DNA of 64,000 nt from CAMLFJ01 sp040902305 (GCA_040902305.1 JBBDXN010000040.1:1-64000), one strand, 5' to 3'; positions 16,722-25,505 are shown, counted from the stretch's first letter. Made by a program: numbers and translations. Notes: generated from the letters alone by a model not told the origin.

Positions 16722-17582
16722 ATGGCCGAGCCCGTCTTCGAGCCGATTCGCGGCACCTACGTCCACCTGTGGCTCGACGGGCGCCCGCATCGGCTCTACT
16801 TCGAGGAAGCGGGGCAGGGGATTCCCCTCGTCTGCCTGCATACCGCGGGCGCCGACGGCCGGCAGTTCCGACATCTCCTGAACGACGAGGCGATCACGCG
16901 TCACTACCGGGTGCTGGCCTTCGACATGCCGTGGCACGGCAAGTCCCTTCCGCCCGCGGGCTGGCAGGACGAGGAGTACCGGCTCACCACGCGCGGCTAC
17001 GTCGAGCTCATTCTGGCCTTCTGCGATGCGCTGGGGCTCGAGCGGCCAGCGGTGCTCGGCTGCTCGATCGGCGGCAAGATCGTGCTCGAGCTGGCGCGGC
17101 TCCACCCCGAGCGCTTCCGGGCTCTGATCGGGCTCGAGTCCGCCGCCTACCAGCCGCCCTGGTACGACGACACCGGGTGGCTCCATCGCCCCGACGTGCA
17201 CGGCGGCGAGCTGTCCGGGGCGCTCATGTCGGGGCTGATCGCCCCGCAGAGCCCGGACGAGACCCGCTGGGAGACGCTCTGGGGCTACATGCAGGGCGGC
17301 CCGGGCGTCTTCAAGGGCGATCTCCACTTTTACAGAGTGGACGGGGACTTCCGGGATCGGATCGGCCAGATCGACACCGGGCGCTGCCCGCTGTACTTGC
17401 TGACCGGCGAGTACGACTTCTCGTGCACGCCGGAGGACACCCGGCTCACCGCCGAGAAGATCCCGGGCGCGCGCTTCACGGCCATGACCGAGATCGGCCA
17501 CTTCCCGATGGCCGAGAACCCCGCGCGGTTCCGCCGCTACGTCCTGCCCGTCCTCGACGAGATCCGCGCGGCCTCCCGCTGA
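16722..17582 (+). CDS. Alpha/beta-hydrolase fold protein
   Basis: A 286-residue hydrolase. The oxyanion segment PLVCLHTAGADGR is near 36-48, the nucleophile elbow GCSIGG carries the catalytic Ser in the middle, TGEYDFSC supplies the acidic residue and EIGHFPMAENP the catalytic His. It lacks a signal peptide and so is cytoplasmic. Typical substrates would be an ester, lactone or C-C bond, but they cannot be told here. ATG 16722 begins one base after the previous stop, with GGAGG 6 nt upstream. The next gene converges on it 17 bp downstream across a small CCCGC/GCGGG hairpin. Confidence 0.9.
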   Translation: MAEPVFEPIRGTYVHLWLDGRPHRLYFEEAGQGIPLVCLHTAGADGRQFRHLLNDEAITRHYRVLAFDMPWHGKSLPPAGWQDEEYRLTTRGYVELILAFCDALGLERPAVLGCSIGGKIVLELARLHPERFRALIGLESAAYQPPWYDDTGWLHRPDVHGGELSGALMSGLIAPQSPDETRWETLWGYMQGGPGVFKGDLHFYRVDGDFRDRIGQIDTGRCPLYLLTGEYDFSCTPEDTRLTAEKIPGARFTAMTEIGHFPMAENPARFRRYVLPVLDEIRAASR

Positions 17583-17599
17583 TTCCCGCCGCGCGGGGG

Positions 17600-18307
17600 T
17601 CACGCGACGCTCCCGATCACGCGCATAGTCGCCGCGTCCCCGCGCACCGCGTCCGGCCGCCCCGCGAAGATGATCTCCCCGCGCTCGATCACGTAGAGCC
17701 GCGTGGTGAACTCGGGCACGTGGTGGATATTGGACTCGGCGAGCAGGATCGCGTGCCCGCGCTGGGTGATCTCGGCCAGCCCGCGGCTCACCGCGGGGAT
17801 GATGGCGGGCGAGAGGCCCTCGAAGGGCTCGTCGAGCACCAGCATGGGGGGATCGAGCGCGAGCGCCCGCGCCACCGAGAGCATCTTGCGCTCGCCCCCG
17901 CTCATCTCGGGGCCCTTGCGGTGGCGGTAGCTCCGCAGCACCGGGAAGACCTCGTAGGCGCGCTCGATGCGCTCCGCCGCGGGGCGGCCGCCCGGGAGAG
18001 TCCAGGTGGCGATCTCGATGTTCTCCGCCACCGTGAGGTCCGTGAAGATCCCGCTGTCCTCTGGTGCCCACCCGAGGCCGCGCCGCGCGATCTCGTGGGT
18101 GCGGCGGCCCTGGATCTCCTCGCCCTGGAAGACGATGCGGCCGGCTCGCGGCCGCAGATAGCCCATGATCGTGCGCAGCGTGGTGGTCTTGCCCGCGCCG
18201 TTGCGGCCCACCAGGCAGACCACCTCGCGGTCCCGGACCTCGAGGGAGACCTGTCGCAGGATATGGCTGCTCTGGATGAACACGTCGAGGGCTTCCACCG
18301 TGAGCAT
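17600..18307 (-). CDS. livF: Branched-chain amino acid ABC transporter ATPase LivF
   Basis: One of the two ATPases of a Liv-type importer for branched-chain amino acids or similar carboxylates. 235 residues, as expected. Walker A GRNGAGKTT is at 34-42, the ABC signature MSGGERKML in the middle, Walker B MLVLDEPFEG follows, and the H-loop region has ILLAESNIHHV, where LivF normally has E-Q/S-N. It is the last gene of a minus-strand livKHMGF set. A cluster of palindromic repeats separates it from livG, so it may be expressed at a different level from the rest. ATG 18307. Confidence 0.93.
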   Translation of the reverse strand: MLTVEALDVFIQSSHILRQVSLEVRDREVVCLVGRNGAGKTTTLRTIMGYLRPRAGRIVFQGEEIQGRRTHEIARRGLGWAPEDSGIFTDLTVAENIEIATWTLPGGRPAAERIERAYEVFPVLRSYRHRKGPEMSGGERKMLSVARALALDPPMLVLDEPFEGLSPAIIPAVSRGLAEITQRGHAILLAESNIHHVPEFTTRLYVIERGEIIFAGRPDAVRGDAATMRVIGSVA

Positions 18308-18320
18308 GGCGCTACCGATT

Positions 18321-18436
18321 CCCCCTCACCCTGGACCCCCTCACCCTGGACCCCCTCACCCTGCCCTCTCCCCCTTCGGGGGCGAGGGTTGGGGGGAGCC
18401 CTCTCCCCCGGAGGGGAGTGGGCCGGGGTGAGGGGG
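18321..18436. repeat. Palindromic repeat cluster with 15-bp direct repeats
   Basis: Begins with three tandem copies of CCCCCTCACCCTGGA (18321, 18336, 18351; the last diverges at its end), followed by two hairpin units. It provides the last part and the stop codon of the livG reading frame. Confidence 0.8.
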
Positions 18437-19195
18437 GTGCTGCCGCCCGATGACCATGTCCACCACGCGCGCGTCGGCCCGGATCGCGGCGGGCGCCGCG
18501 TCGGCCAGCACCTTGCCCTGGTGGAGCGCCACGATGCGGTCCGAGTAGCCGAAGACGATATCCATGTCGTGCTCGACCTGGATGATCGCCTTGAGCCCGA
18601 TGCGCCGGGAGGCCGCGACGAGGATCTCCATGATCCCGGACTTCTCCGCGGTGCTGACGCCGCTGGTGGGCTCGTCCAGCAGGATGATCTCGGGCCGGAG
18701 GGCGAACGCGGAGGCCACGTCGAGCAGCTTCTTGTCGCCCTGGGGGAGCTGGCGCGCCGGCACATGGCGCTTGTCGGCCAACCCGAAGAGCTCGGCGACC
18801 TCGAGGGCGCCCGCCTGCACCTCGCGGTCCCCGGCCAGCGAGCGGAAGAGCGACGTGCCCCGGCCGAGGCGCGAGATGACCGGCGCCTGCAGGGTCTCGA
18901 GCACGGTGAGGTCCGGGAAGATCTGCACGAGCTGGAAGCTCCGGGCCAGGCCGAGCCGCGTGAGGGCCACCGGCCCGATGCCGGCCACGTCGCGGTCCTT
19001 GAAGCGCACCGTGCCCGCGGTGGGCCGCAGCACGCCGGTGAGCAGGTTGATCAGGGTGGACTTGCCCGCGCCGTTGGGGCCGATGATCGAGACGAACTCG
19101 CCGGCTCCCACCGCGAGGCTCACCCCGTCGAGCGCGCAGAAGTCGCCGTAGAGCTTGCGGACGTCGCGGGCCTCGAGGATGACGTCGCGGGTCAC
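18356..19195 (-). CDS. livG: Branched-chain amino acid ABC transporter ATPase LivG
   Basis: Second ATPase of the Liv importer. 279 residues from a GTG start that overlaps the livM stop as GTGA. Walker A GPNGAGKST is at 39-47, Walker B IILLDEPTSG and the H-loop IQVEHDMDIVF are intact. The signature motif is the unusual LPQGDKKLL in place of the common LSYGQQR. The core ends near MVIGRQH. About 25 further residues (HPPHPGPLPSGGEG and on to GERAG) are translated from the intergenic palindromic repeat, which also supplies the stop codon. The tail is probably tolerated rather than functional. Confidence 0.92.
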   Translation of the reverse strand: MTRDVILEARDVRKLYGDFCALDGVSLAVGAGEFVSIIGPNGAGKSTLINLLTGVLRPTAGTVRFKDRDVAGIGPVALTRLGLARSFQLVQIFPDLTVLETLQAPVISRLGRGTSLFRSLAGDREVQAGALEVAELFGLADKRHVPARQLPQGDKKLLDVASAFALRPEIILLDEPTSGVSTAEKSGIMEILVAASRRIGLKAIIQVEHDMDIVFGYSDRIVALHQGKVLADAAPAAIRADARVVDMVIGRQHPPHPGPLPSGGEGSPQPSPPKGERAG

Positions 19196-20133
19196 GACGG
19201 CCGCGGCCGCGCGAAGAAGCCCATGAGCCCGCCGGGGGCGAAGATCACGATGGCGGCCAGGATGGCCCCGAAGACGAGCCGCCAGTAGGGCACCACCGAC
19301 ATCACCGTGTCCTGCAGGAAGATGAAGACGAAAGCGCCCAGCACCGGGCCCCAGAAGTGGGCGAAGCCGCCCAGCAGCGCCATGAACACGAGGTTCCCCG
19401 AGTGGGTCCAGTAGGCGAGGGTGGGATCCACGTTGCCGATCGGCGGACCTAGGAGCGCCCCGCCCACCGCCGCGAACACCCCCGAGATCACGAAGGCGTA
19501 CCAGCGGTAGCGGGTCACGCTCACCCCGAGGGCCTCCGCCTTCGCGGGGTTGTCGCGGATCGTGCGCAGGCAGAGGCCGAAGGGCGAGTGCACGATCCGC
19601 CACATGACGGCGGCGGCGAGGATCAGCACGCCGAGGCAGTAGTAATAGTAAGGGCCGACCAGGTAGTCGGTCTTGGGCATGGCGTCCAGGTTGAGCCCCA
19701 GGAGGAGCGGCCGGGGCACCGGCATGCCCTCGTCGCCGCCGGTGATCCGGTAGAACTTGAGCACGAAGGTGTAGAAGACCATCCCGAACGCGAGGGTGAG
19801 CATGCCGAAGTAGATCTTCACGTAGCGCACGCAGAGCAGGCCCACCAGGGCGGCCACGACCGCTCCGAGGACCGCGGCCACCAGCGCGACCACCTCGATC
19901 GAGCGGATGCCGGCGTGGGCGCCGAGGAAGGCGCCGGTGTAGGCGCCGATGCCGATGAAGAGCGCGTGGCCGAACGAGACCAGGCCCGCGTAGGCGAAGA
20001 GCAGGTTCAGGCCGAGCAGGATCACCCCGTAGGCCATGAACGGCAGCATGAGGAGCAGGCGGTAGGGGCTCAGCACGAGCGGCAGGAGGAGCAGGCCGAG
20101 GAGGGCCAGGCCCAGGATCAGGCGCCCTCTCAC
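19192..20133 (-). CDS. livM: Branched-chain amino acid ABC transporter permease LivM
   Basis: Inner-membrane permease subunit, 313 residues with eight to ten hydrophobic helices beginning at residue 3. The EAA-type cytoplasmic loop is recognisable in RTIRDNPAKAEALGVSVTRYR, which docks to the ATPase (quoted up to the allowed length). SGVFAAVGGALLG is another family block. It overlaps livH by 4 nt upstream and livG by 4 nt downstream, so translation is coupled. Together with LivH it forms the channel. Confidence 0.93.
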   Translation of the reverse strand: MRGRLILGLALLGLLLLPLVLSPYRLLLMLPFMAYGVILLGLNLLFAYAGLVSFGHALFIGIGAYTGAFLGAHAGIRSIEVVALVAAVLGAVVAALVGLLCVRYVKIYFGMLTLAFGMVFYTFVLKFYRITGGDEGMPVPRPLLLGLNLDAMPKTDYLVGPYYYYCLGVLILAAAVMWRIVHSPFGLCLRTIRDNPAKAEALGVSVTRYRWYAFVISGVFAAVGGALLGPPIGNVDPTLAYWTHSGNLVFMALLGGFAHFWGPVLGAFVFIFLQDTVMSVVPYWRLVFGAILAAIVIFAPGGLMGFFARPRPS

Positions 20134-21017
20134 GCGGCCGCTCCGCCGAAGAGGCCGCGGGGGCGCAGGAGCAGCACCGCGATCACGATCAGGTAGATCA
20201 GCAGCATCTCGATCTCGGGGTACACGCTGATCGCGACCGCGCGGAGCACGCCCACCACGAGGGCGCCCACCAGGGCGCCGCGCATGCTGCCGAGCCCGCC
20301 GATCACCACCACCGCGAAGGCCTCGACGATCAGCTCGATGCCCATCTCGCTCATCGCCGCGGTGGCCGGGATCACGAGCGCGCCCCCGAGGGTTCCGAGC
20401 GCGGTGCCGAGGGTGAAGACCCGGGCGTAGACCGAGCGCATGTCCACCCCGAGGGCCTCCGCCATCTCGCGGTTGTCGGCGGCGGCCCGGATGATGCGGC
20501 CGAACGCGGTGCGGGTGAGCATGAAGCCGAGGCCGGCCGCGATCAGCACGCTGGCCGCGATGACGATCAGGTTATAGACGGGTATCACTGCGCCGAGCAC
20601 CCGGGCCTGCCCGTAGAGCAGGTAGTGCCCGCCGGTGGACTGGGGCGCGGTGCCCCAGGTGAGGCGGATCGCGTCCTCCATCATGAGGACGAGCGCGAAG
20701 GTGAGCAGGAGCTGGAAGGTCTCGTCGCGGTCGTAGACGAAGCGGAGCAGGCCACGCTCGACCACGAGCCCCACCGCGCCCACCGCGAGCCCCGCGACGG
20801 CCAGCGGCAGGATGAAAAGAACCGGGGGCCCGCCCGCGCTCGTGAAGGCGGCGACGGCGGAGACGCCCACGTAGGCGCCGAGGGCGTAGAACGACCCGCA
20901 GGCGAGGTTGAAGATCTTCTGGACGCCGAACACGAGCTGCAGTCCCGCCGAGACCAGGAACAGGATGGCGGCGTGGAAGATGCCGCTCATCAGGACGTTG
21001 ACGAGGTGCGCGGTCAC
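20130..21017 (-). CDS. livH: Branched-chain amino acid ABC transporter permease LivH
   Basis: Inner-membrane permease subunit, 295 residues and mostly hydrophobic. GLQLVFGVQKIFNLACGSFYALGAY at the N-terminus is a family hallmark (quoted partly), and IIRAAADNREMAEALGVDM is the EAA loop contacting the ATPases. The start is the GTG at 21017. No clear ribosome site precedes it, and the upstream side is a damaged assembly region, so the true start may differ by a few codons. Its product pairs with LivM. Confidence 0.92.
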   Translation of the reverse strand: MTAHLVNVLMSGIFHAAILFLVSAGLQLVFGVQKIFNLACGSFYALGAYVGVSAVAAFTSAGGPPVLFILPLAVAGLAVGAVGLVVERGLLRFVYDRDETFQLLLTFALVLMMEDAIRLTWGTAPQSTGGHYLLYGQARVLGAVIPVYNLIVIAASVLIAAGLGFMLTRTAFGRIIRAAADNREMAEALGVDMRSVYARVFTLGTALGTLGGALVIPATAAMSEMGIELIVEAFAVVVIGGLGSMRGALVGALVVGVLRAVAISVYPEIEMLLIYLIVIAVLLLRPRGLFGGAAA

Positions 21018-21047
21018 GGCGGCGCGGTCAGGTGGAGAGGTGGACCG

Positions 21048-21150
21048 CCCCTCACCCTACCCTCTCCCCGGAGGGGAGNNNNNNNNNNGGGCCCCCCCCC
21101 CCCCCCACCCCCCCCCCCGGGGGGGCGCGGGGGAAGGGGAGAGAAGGCCC
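21048..21150. repeat. Palindromic repeat at an assembly gap
   Basis: One arm of the palindromic family (CCCTCACCCTACCCTCTCCCCGG) ends at a 10-N gap (21079-21088). It is followed by long C and G homopolymers and GGGGAAGGGGAGAGAAGG. The homopolymers look like low-quality contig ends, and the hairpin probably caused the break. The gap separates livK from livH. Confidence 0.65.
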
Positions 21151-21160
21151 TTCAGCGAGG

Positions 21161-22441
21161 TCAGATCTTCCAGCCCGCGATCCAGTCCATCAGCTTGGCG
21201 CCGGCCGGCTTCATGCCCTGCCGGGTGGAGACGACCTCGAGCGGATTGACGGTCACGAAGTCGTAGCTGTTCTTGTGGGTCGTCATGCCCTGGTAGAAGC
21301 TGCACATCTGGATGTGGTCCTCGCGCCAGCTCCGCCGGCCGGAGAGCGACTCGACCTCGATGCCCTCCAGGGCCTTCACCACTTGCTCCTTGGACGGCCA
21401 CTGGCCGGCGGTGGCGTAGGCTTTCTCCACCGCCGCCTTGTACGACTCGGCGCAGAAGTAGCCGTGGTCGCACTCGTAGGGCGGGTACTCGTTGTGCTTG
21501 GCCTTGTACTCGCGGACGAACTGCTTGAGCAGCGCGCTGCCCTTGGGATCGTCGAAGTACATCGAGTTGTAGCCGAGCAGGAGTCCCTCGGGGGTGAACT
21601 CCTTCTTGAGCGAGTCGTGCACGCCGCCCGCGGTGGTGAACACCCCCTTCATGGTCTTGAAGAGGCCGACCGCCGCCGCCTGCTTCATGATGATGGTGGC
21701 GTCGCCGGACCAGAACGAGCACATCAGGAGATCCGCCTTCGACTGCTGGATCGCCGCGATGTGGGAGGTGAAGTCGGTGACCCCGAGCTTGGGGAACAGC
21801 TCGAGGACGAACTTCACATCCGGGATGTAGCGCTTGAGCACCGCCTGGTAGGTCTGCCAGCAGTCGTGGCCGTAGGAGTAGTCGTTACCGATCCCGGCCA
21901 CCGTCTTGATGCCCTTGAAGTACTTGGGGGTGAGCTGCCCGGCGACGATCGCTTCCACTTCGTTGTCCACGCTGCGGAAGGCCCACTTGGGCTTGGGCAT
22001 GGTCTCGTCCACGCCCTTCTGGGTGGTGCCGTCCCAGGAGAGCCACGGCGTCCCCAGGTCCTCGGCGACCGGGGCCAGCGCCAGCGTCACGCCGGTGGAG
22101 ATGCCGCCCAGCACGACCTCGACCTTGTTCTGCAGGATGAGCTTGCGGTAGCGCTCGACGGTGTCCTTGGGGGTGGATTCCTCTTCCACCACCAGCTCGA
22201 CTTTTCGGCCCAGGATGCCGCCGGCCTTGTTCACCCGGTCGGCCCACCATTCGGTGCCGCGCAGCCCGGCCGCCCCGACCGGCGCCGCGATGCCGGCCCG
22301 GATCGCGACCACGCCGATCTTGACCGGCTCCGTGGGCACCCCCTTCTTGGCCTGCGCCCGCGCCGCCGCCGGAGCGGCCACCACGCCGGCCGCGGCCGCG
22401 CCGCCCACCATGCTGAGGAACTCGCGTCTCGTCGTTGCCAT
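21161..22441 (-). CDS. ABC transporter periplasmic substrate-binding protein (LivK-like)
   Basis: Binding protein for the Liv importer, 426 residues from ATG 22441. A twin-arginine signal is present at the N-terminus (TTRREFLSMVGGAAAAG, then ARAQAKK), so it is exported folded. The mature part has the type I periplasmic fold: VKIGVVAIRAGIAAPVG, then VELVVEEESTPKDTV, then TVAGIGNDYSYGHD. A 24-bp duplication has created a second in-frame ATG at 22465 with its own ribosome site, so two N-termini differing by 8 residues are possible. Such proteins bind branched-chain amino acids, amides, urea or aromatic acids, and the ligand is unclear. Confidence 0.92.
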   Translation of the reverse strand: MATTRREFLSMVGGAAAAGVVAAPAAARAQAKKGVPTEPVKIGVVAIRAGIAAPVGAAGLRGTEWWADRVNKAGGILGRKVELVVEEESTPKDTVERYRKLILQNKVEVVLGGISTGVTLALAPVAEDLGTPWLSWDGTTQKGVDETMPKPKWAFRSVDNEVEAIVAGQLTPKYFKGIKTVAGIGNDYSYGHDCWQTYQAVLKRYIPDVKFVLELFPKLGVTDFTSHIAAIQQSKADLLMCSFWSGDATIIMKQAAAVGLFKTMKGVFTTAGGVHDSLKKEFTPEGLLLGYNSMYFDDPKGSALLKQFVREYKAKHNEYPPYECDHGYFCAESYKAAVEKAYATAGQWPSKEQVVKALEGIEVESLSGRRSWREDHIQMCSFYQGMTTHKNSYDFVTVNPLEVVSTRQGMKPAGAKLMDWIAGWKI

Positions 22442-22489
22442 GAGGCTCTCCTCTGCGGTTGCCATGAGGCTCTCCTCTGTGAGAGTGAT
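22439..22489 (-). repeat. 24-bp tandem duplication of the ribosome site and start codon
   Basis: CAGAGGAGAGCCTCATGGCA occurs twice, 24 bp apart, on the minus strand. Each copy holds a GAGGAG ribosome site and an ATG (22465 and 22441), and both ATGs are in the frame of the binding protein. Confidence 0.85.
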
Positions 22490-22494
22490 TGGTC

Positions 22495-23529
22495 CTAGCC
22501 CTGCAGTCGCTTCCGCGCCAGCGCCACGCCGGCGGTGAGACGCTTGAGCTTCTCGAACGCCACCCAGCGCGGGACCGGGAAGAAGCCGCAGTCTGGCAGC
22601 AGCGACAGCCGCTCCGCCGGGATGGATCGCAGACACCGGGCCACCCGCTCCGCGATGTCCTCGGGAGTTTCCATGTAGAAGCTCTTCACGTCAACCACCC
22701 CGCAGGCCACGTCGCGGTCCACCCCGATCTCCTTCCACATCTCGATCTCGGCCATCTCCCGGTTGGCGTATTCGAACACGAACTGGTCGCAGCGGGTCTC
22801 GAGCAGCCCGGGAAACATCCACCGATATGATCGCTTGCCCCGCGGCCGCGACAGCAGATTGCCGAAGCAGACGTGGTAGCCGATCCGGGCCTTCACGCCC
22901 TCCACGCAGGCGTTGAACATCTTCACGTACTCGGCGGCCTGGCCGGGCACGATGGCCGCCGAGGGCTCGTCCACCTGGATCCAGGTGGCGCCCGCCGCCG
23001 CGAGAGCCCGGAGCTCGGCGTTGACCGCGGGCACCAGGTCCCAGCAGAGCGCGAGCCGGTCTCCGTCGTAGGCGTCGCCGGGCCGCGTCTGGATGTGGAT
23101 CGAGAGCGTGACCGGCCCCGGGCAGGTGGCCTTCACCGGCCGGTCGGTCTGGGTAACCAGGTACTTGAACTCGTCCACGGTGCCGAGCCCCTTCGGCACC
23201 GTGATCTTCCGGGTGGGCCGGTAGCGCGGCACGCTGTCGTAGGCGTAGAGGCCGGTCTTGCGAAGGGGATCGAGCGTTTCGAGCCCATCCATGTGGCCGT
23301 AGAAGGTCTGCACGAAGAAGTAGCGGCGCATCTCGCCGTCGCAGAGCACGTCGACGCCCGCGCGCTCCTGGTCGCGGATCGCGAGCTGGGTGGCGTCGTC
23401 GAAGGTCTCGCGCACGTCGGTCTGCCCGTACTCGCCCGCCTTGATCTTGTCGAGCGCGGTCCAGAACCAGGAGGGGAAGCCGTGGCTGCCCATGACGTGG
23501 GTGTAGAGGAGCGGGAGGGTGGCGGCCAT
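22495..23529 (-). CDS. MetE-core protein, second copy
   Basis: A 344-residue paralogue of the protein encoded at 15248-16276, again only the catalytic C-terminal half of MetE. Zn ligands can be placed in YHVCFGN and LLPDCGFF, and the substrate Asp/Glu in WIQVDEPSA and VLCDGEMRRYF. Compared with the other copy it starts with LPLLYTHVMGSHGFPSW. The product may transfer a methyl or alkyl group to a thiol. It starts at ATG 23529 after an AAGGA site. It is the first gene of the stretch that continues into livK, with 53 nt between. Confidence 0.88.
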   Translation of the reverse strand: MAATLPLLYTHVMGSHGFPSWFWTALDKIKAGEYGQTDVRETFDDATQLAIRDQERAGVDVLCDGEMRRYFFVQTFYGHMDGLETLDPLRKTGLYAYDSVPRYRPTRKITVPKGLGTVDEFKYLVTQTDRPVKATCPGPVTLSIHIQTRPGDAYDGDRLALCWDLVPAVNAELRALAAAGATWIQVDEPSAAIVPGQAAEYVKMFNACVEGVKARIGYHVCFGNLLSRPRGKRSYRWMFPGLLETRCDQFVFEYANREMAEIEMWKEIGVDRDVACGVVDVKSFYMETPEDIAERVARCLRSIPAERLSLLPDCGFFPVPRWVAFEKLKRLTAGVALARKRLQG

Positions 23530-23556
23530 ACGTGTCCTTTCTAGCCCGGGGCTTCT

Positions 23557-24312
23557 CTACGGGATCCGGCGGCGATTCAGGAAGGCCGCGATGCGCCCCT
23601 GCGCGTCGGGGGCGGCCCGGAGCGCCCCGTAGGCGCGGGGCTCCGCGCCGGCCCGGCCCGCGCGGAGGTCGGCGGTGATGGCCTTGGTCGCGGCCAGCCC
23701 GCCCCGCGGCGAGCGCGCGACCTCCTGCGCCAGCTCGAGCGCGGCGGCCTCCAGCGCGCCGTCCGCCACCACGCGGGTGACCAGCCCCATGCGGTGGGCC
23801 TCGGCCGCGTCCACGATGCGGGCGGTGAGCATGAGATCGCGCGCGTGGGCCCCGCCCGCGACGTCGAGCAGCCGCGCGATCCCGTAGCCGGGATTGAAGC
23901 CCAGCGTGACCTCGGGCAGCCCGAAGCGCGCGGAGGCCTCGGCCACTCTGAGATCCTGGGCGACCGCGAGCATGAGGCCGCCGCCCAGGGCGTGGCCCTG
24001 CACCGCCGCGATCGTGACCTGAGGCAGGGCCGCGAAGCCGTCCATGATGCGCTGCCAGCGTCCGGCCAGTGTCTCGGCCTCCGCGGGGGAGAGCGTCGGC
24101 ATCTCGGCGATGTCGGCGCCCGCGCAGAAGGACCGCCCGCGGCCGGCCACCACCACCGCGCGCGCGTCCTCCATCGTGGCGAGGCGCGCGAGCGCGGCCT
24201 CGAGCGCGGCGGCCAAGGCGCGGCTGAGCGCGTTGCGGGCCTGCGGGCGCTCGAGGGTCAGGCGGGCCACCGGGCCCTCCGCGGTCAGGGTGACGGCGGG
24301 AGCGCCGGTCAC
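23557..24312 (-). CDS. Enoyl-CoA hydratase/isomerase family protein
   Basis: A 251-residue crotonase-fold protein. The first oxyanion segment is SFCAGADIAEMP and the second HALGGGLMLA. Here the first catalytic Glu of classical hydratases is replaced (GGGLML in place of GGGCEL), while the second, in PEVTLGFNPGYG, is kept. That pattern favours an isomerase, decarboxylase or thioesterase-like reaction over simple hydration. The GTG start at 24312 overlaps the acyl-CoA dehydrogenase stop (GTGA), so the two are coupled. The C-terminus RIAAFLNRRRIP is typical. Confidence 0.9.
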   Translation of the reverse strand: MTGAPAVTLTAEGPVARLTLERPQARNALSRALAAALEAALARLATMEDARAVVVAGRGRSFCAGADIAEMPTLSPAEAETLAGRWQRIMDGFAALPQVTIAAVQGHALGGGLMLAVAQDLRVAEASARFGLPEVTLGFNPGYGIARLLDVAGGAHARDLMLTARIVDAAEAHRMGLVTRVVADGALEAAALELAQEVARSPRGGLAATKAITADLRAGRAGAEPRAYGALRAAPDAQGRIAAFLNRRRIP

Positions 24313-25505
24313 GAGAGCAGCCGCTTGGCGACGATCTCGCGCATGATCTCCGAGGTGCCGGAGGCGATGGTCCACAGGCGCACGTCGCGAAAGAAGCGCT
24401 CGACGTGGAACTCGCGCATGTAGCCGTACCCGCCGTGGAGCTGCACCGCCTGGTAGGCCACCCGGTTCGCCACCTCGGTGGCGAAGAGCTTGGCCATCGA
24501 GACCTCGGTGATGCAGTTGCGGCCGACGGTGTAGAGCCCCGCCGCGTGGTAGACCAGGTGGCGCGCCGCCTCGATCTCGGTGGCCATGTCGGCGACCCGG
24601 TGGCGGAGCGTCTGCCTGGTCGCGAGGGGCTCGCCGAAGGCGTGGCGCTCCCGCAGGTAGGCGAGGGTGTCCTCGAGGGCCTGGCCCGCGCCGGAGAGCG
24701 CGAGCACCGCGGCCATGATGCGCTCCCGCTGGAGCCCCGCCGCGAGCTGGTGGAAGCCGCGGCCCTCCTCGCCGAGCAGGTTCGCGACCGGCACCGGGCA
24801 ATCTTGAAGCGACAGCTCCGCGGTGTCGGAGGCGCGCATGCCCATCTTGTCGAGCCGCCGGCTCACCGTGAAGCCGGGCGTGTCGCGCTCGACCAGGAAC
24901 ATCGAGATACCATGGTGGCGCTTGCTCATACCCCCTCTGCTGATCGAATTGCTCGGCTCGCCTTCGGCTTCACCTCGCCCGGCCACTCGTGCCGCCACGA
25001 AGTAGAGATCGCCATACACTCCGTTGGTGATGAAGGTCTTGCTCCCGGTCAGCAGGTACCGGTCGCCGTCGCGCACCGCGCGGGTGGCGATGCCCGCCAT
25101 GTCGGAGCCGGCGCCCGGCTCGGTGATGCCCAGCGCGCAGACCGTCTCCCCGCTCACGATGCCGGGCAGGTAGGCCCGCTTCTGCGCCTCGGTCCCGTAG
25201 CGGGTGAGCCACGGGGAGGACATGTCGGTGTGGACCAGCACGCTGAAGGCCACGCCGCCCGATCGGCAGCGCGCCATCTCCTCGCCGAGCACCACGCTCG
25301 AGAGGAAATCGCCGCCCCCGCCGCCGTACTCGGTGGGGAACTCCAGCCCGAGGAGGCCGAGCTCGCCCAGCCGCCGCCAGAAGGCGCGGGGGATCCGCCC
25401 CGCCTCTTCCCAGGCGTCCACGTGGGGCGCGACTTCCTTCTCCACGAAGGCGCGCACGGTCCGGCGCAGCATCTCGTGCTCGTCGGTCAGGGTGGGGCGC
25501 GACAT
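24309..25505 (-). CDS. Acyl-CoA dehydrogenase with an in-frame insertion
   Basis: A 398-residue acyl-CoA dehydrogenase. CALGITEPGAGSD at 123-135 starts the flavin-binding beta domain, and RHAFGEPL and QLHGGYGYMREFHVERFFRD mark the C-terminal domain. The base is probably Glu261 (LQRERIMAA), since the YEGT site reads IASGTSEI, as in isovaleryl-CoA dehydrogenase. Between VAARVAG and RHHGISMFLVER about 20 residues (177-196, EGEPSNSISRGGMSK) have no counterpart in ordinary family members. The enoyl-CoA hydratase is coupled downstream and a PrpF-like gene lies upstream. It may act on a branched-chain acyl-CoA. Confidence 0.92.
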   Translation of the reverse strand: MSRPTLTDEHEMLRRTVRAFVEKEVAPHVDAWEEAGRIPRAFWRRLGELGLLGLEFPTEYGGGGGDFLSSVVLGEEMARCRSGGVAFSVLVHTDMSSPWLTRYGTEAQKRAYLPGIVSGETVCALGITEPGAGSDMAGIATRAVRDGDRYLLTGSKTFITNGVYGDLYFVAARVAGRGEAEGEPSNSISRGGMSKRHHGISMFLVERDTPGFTVSRRLDKMGMRASDTAELSLQDCPVPVANLLGEEGRGFHQLAAGLQRERIMAAVLALSGAGQALEDTLAYLRERHAFGEPLATRQTLRHRVADMATEIEAARHLVYHAAGLYTVGRNCITEVSMAKLFATEVANRVAYQAVQLHGGYGYMREFHVERFFRDVRLWTIASGTSEIMREIVAKRLLS

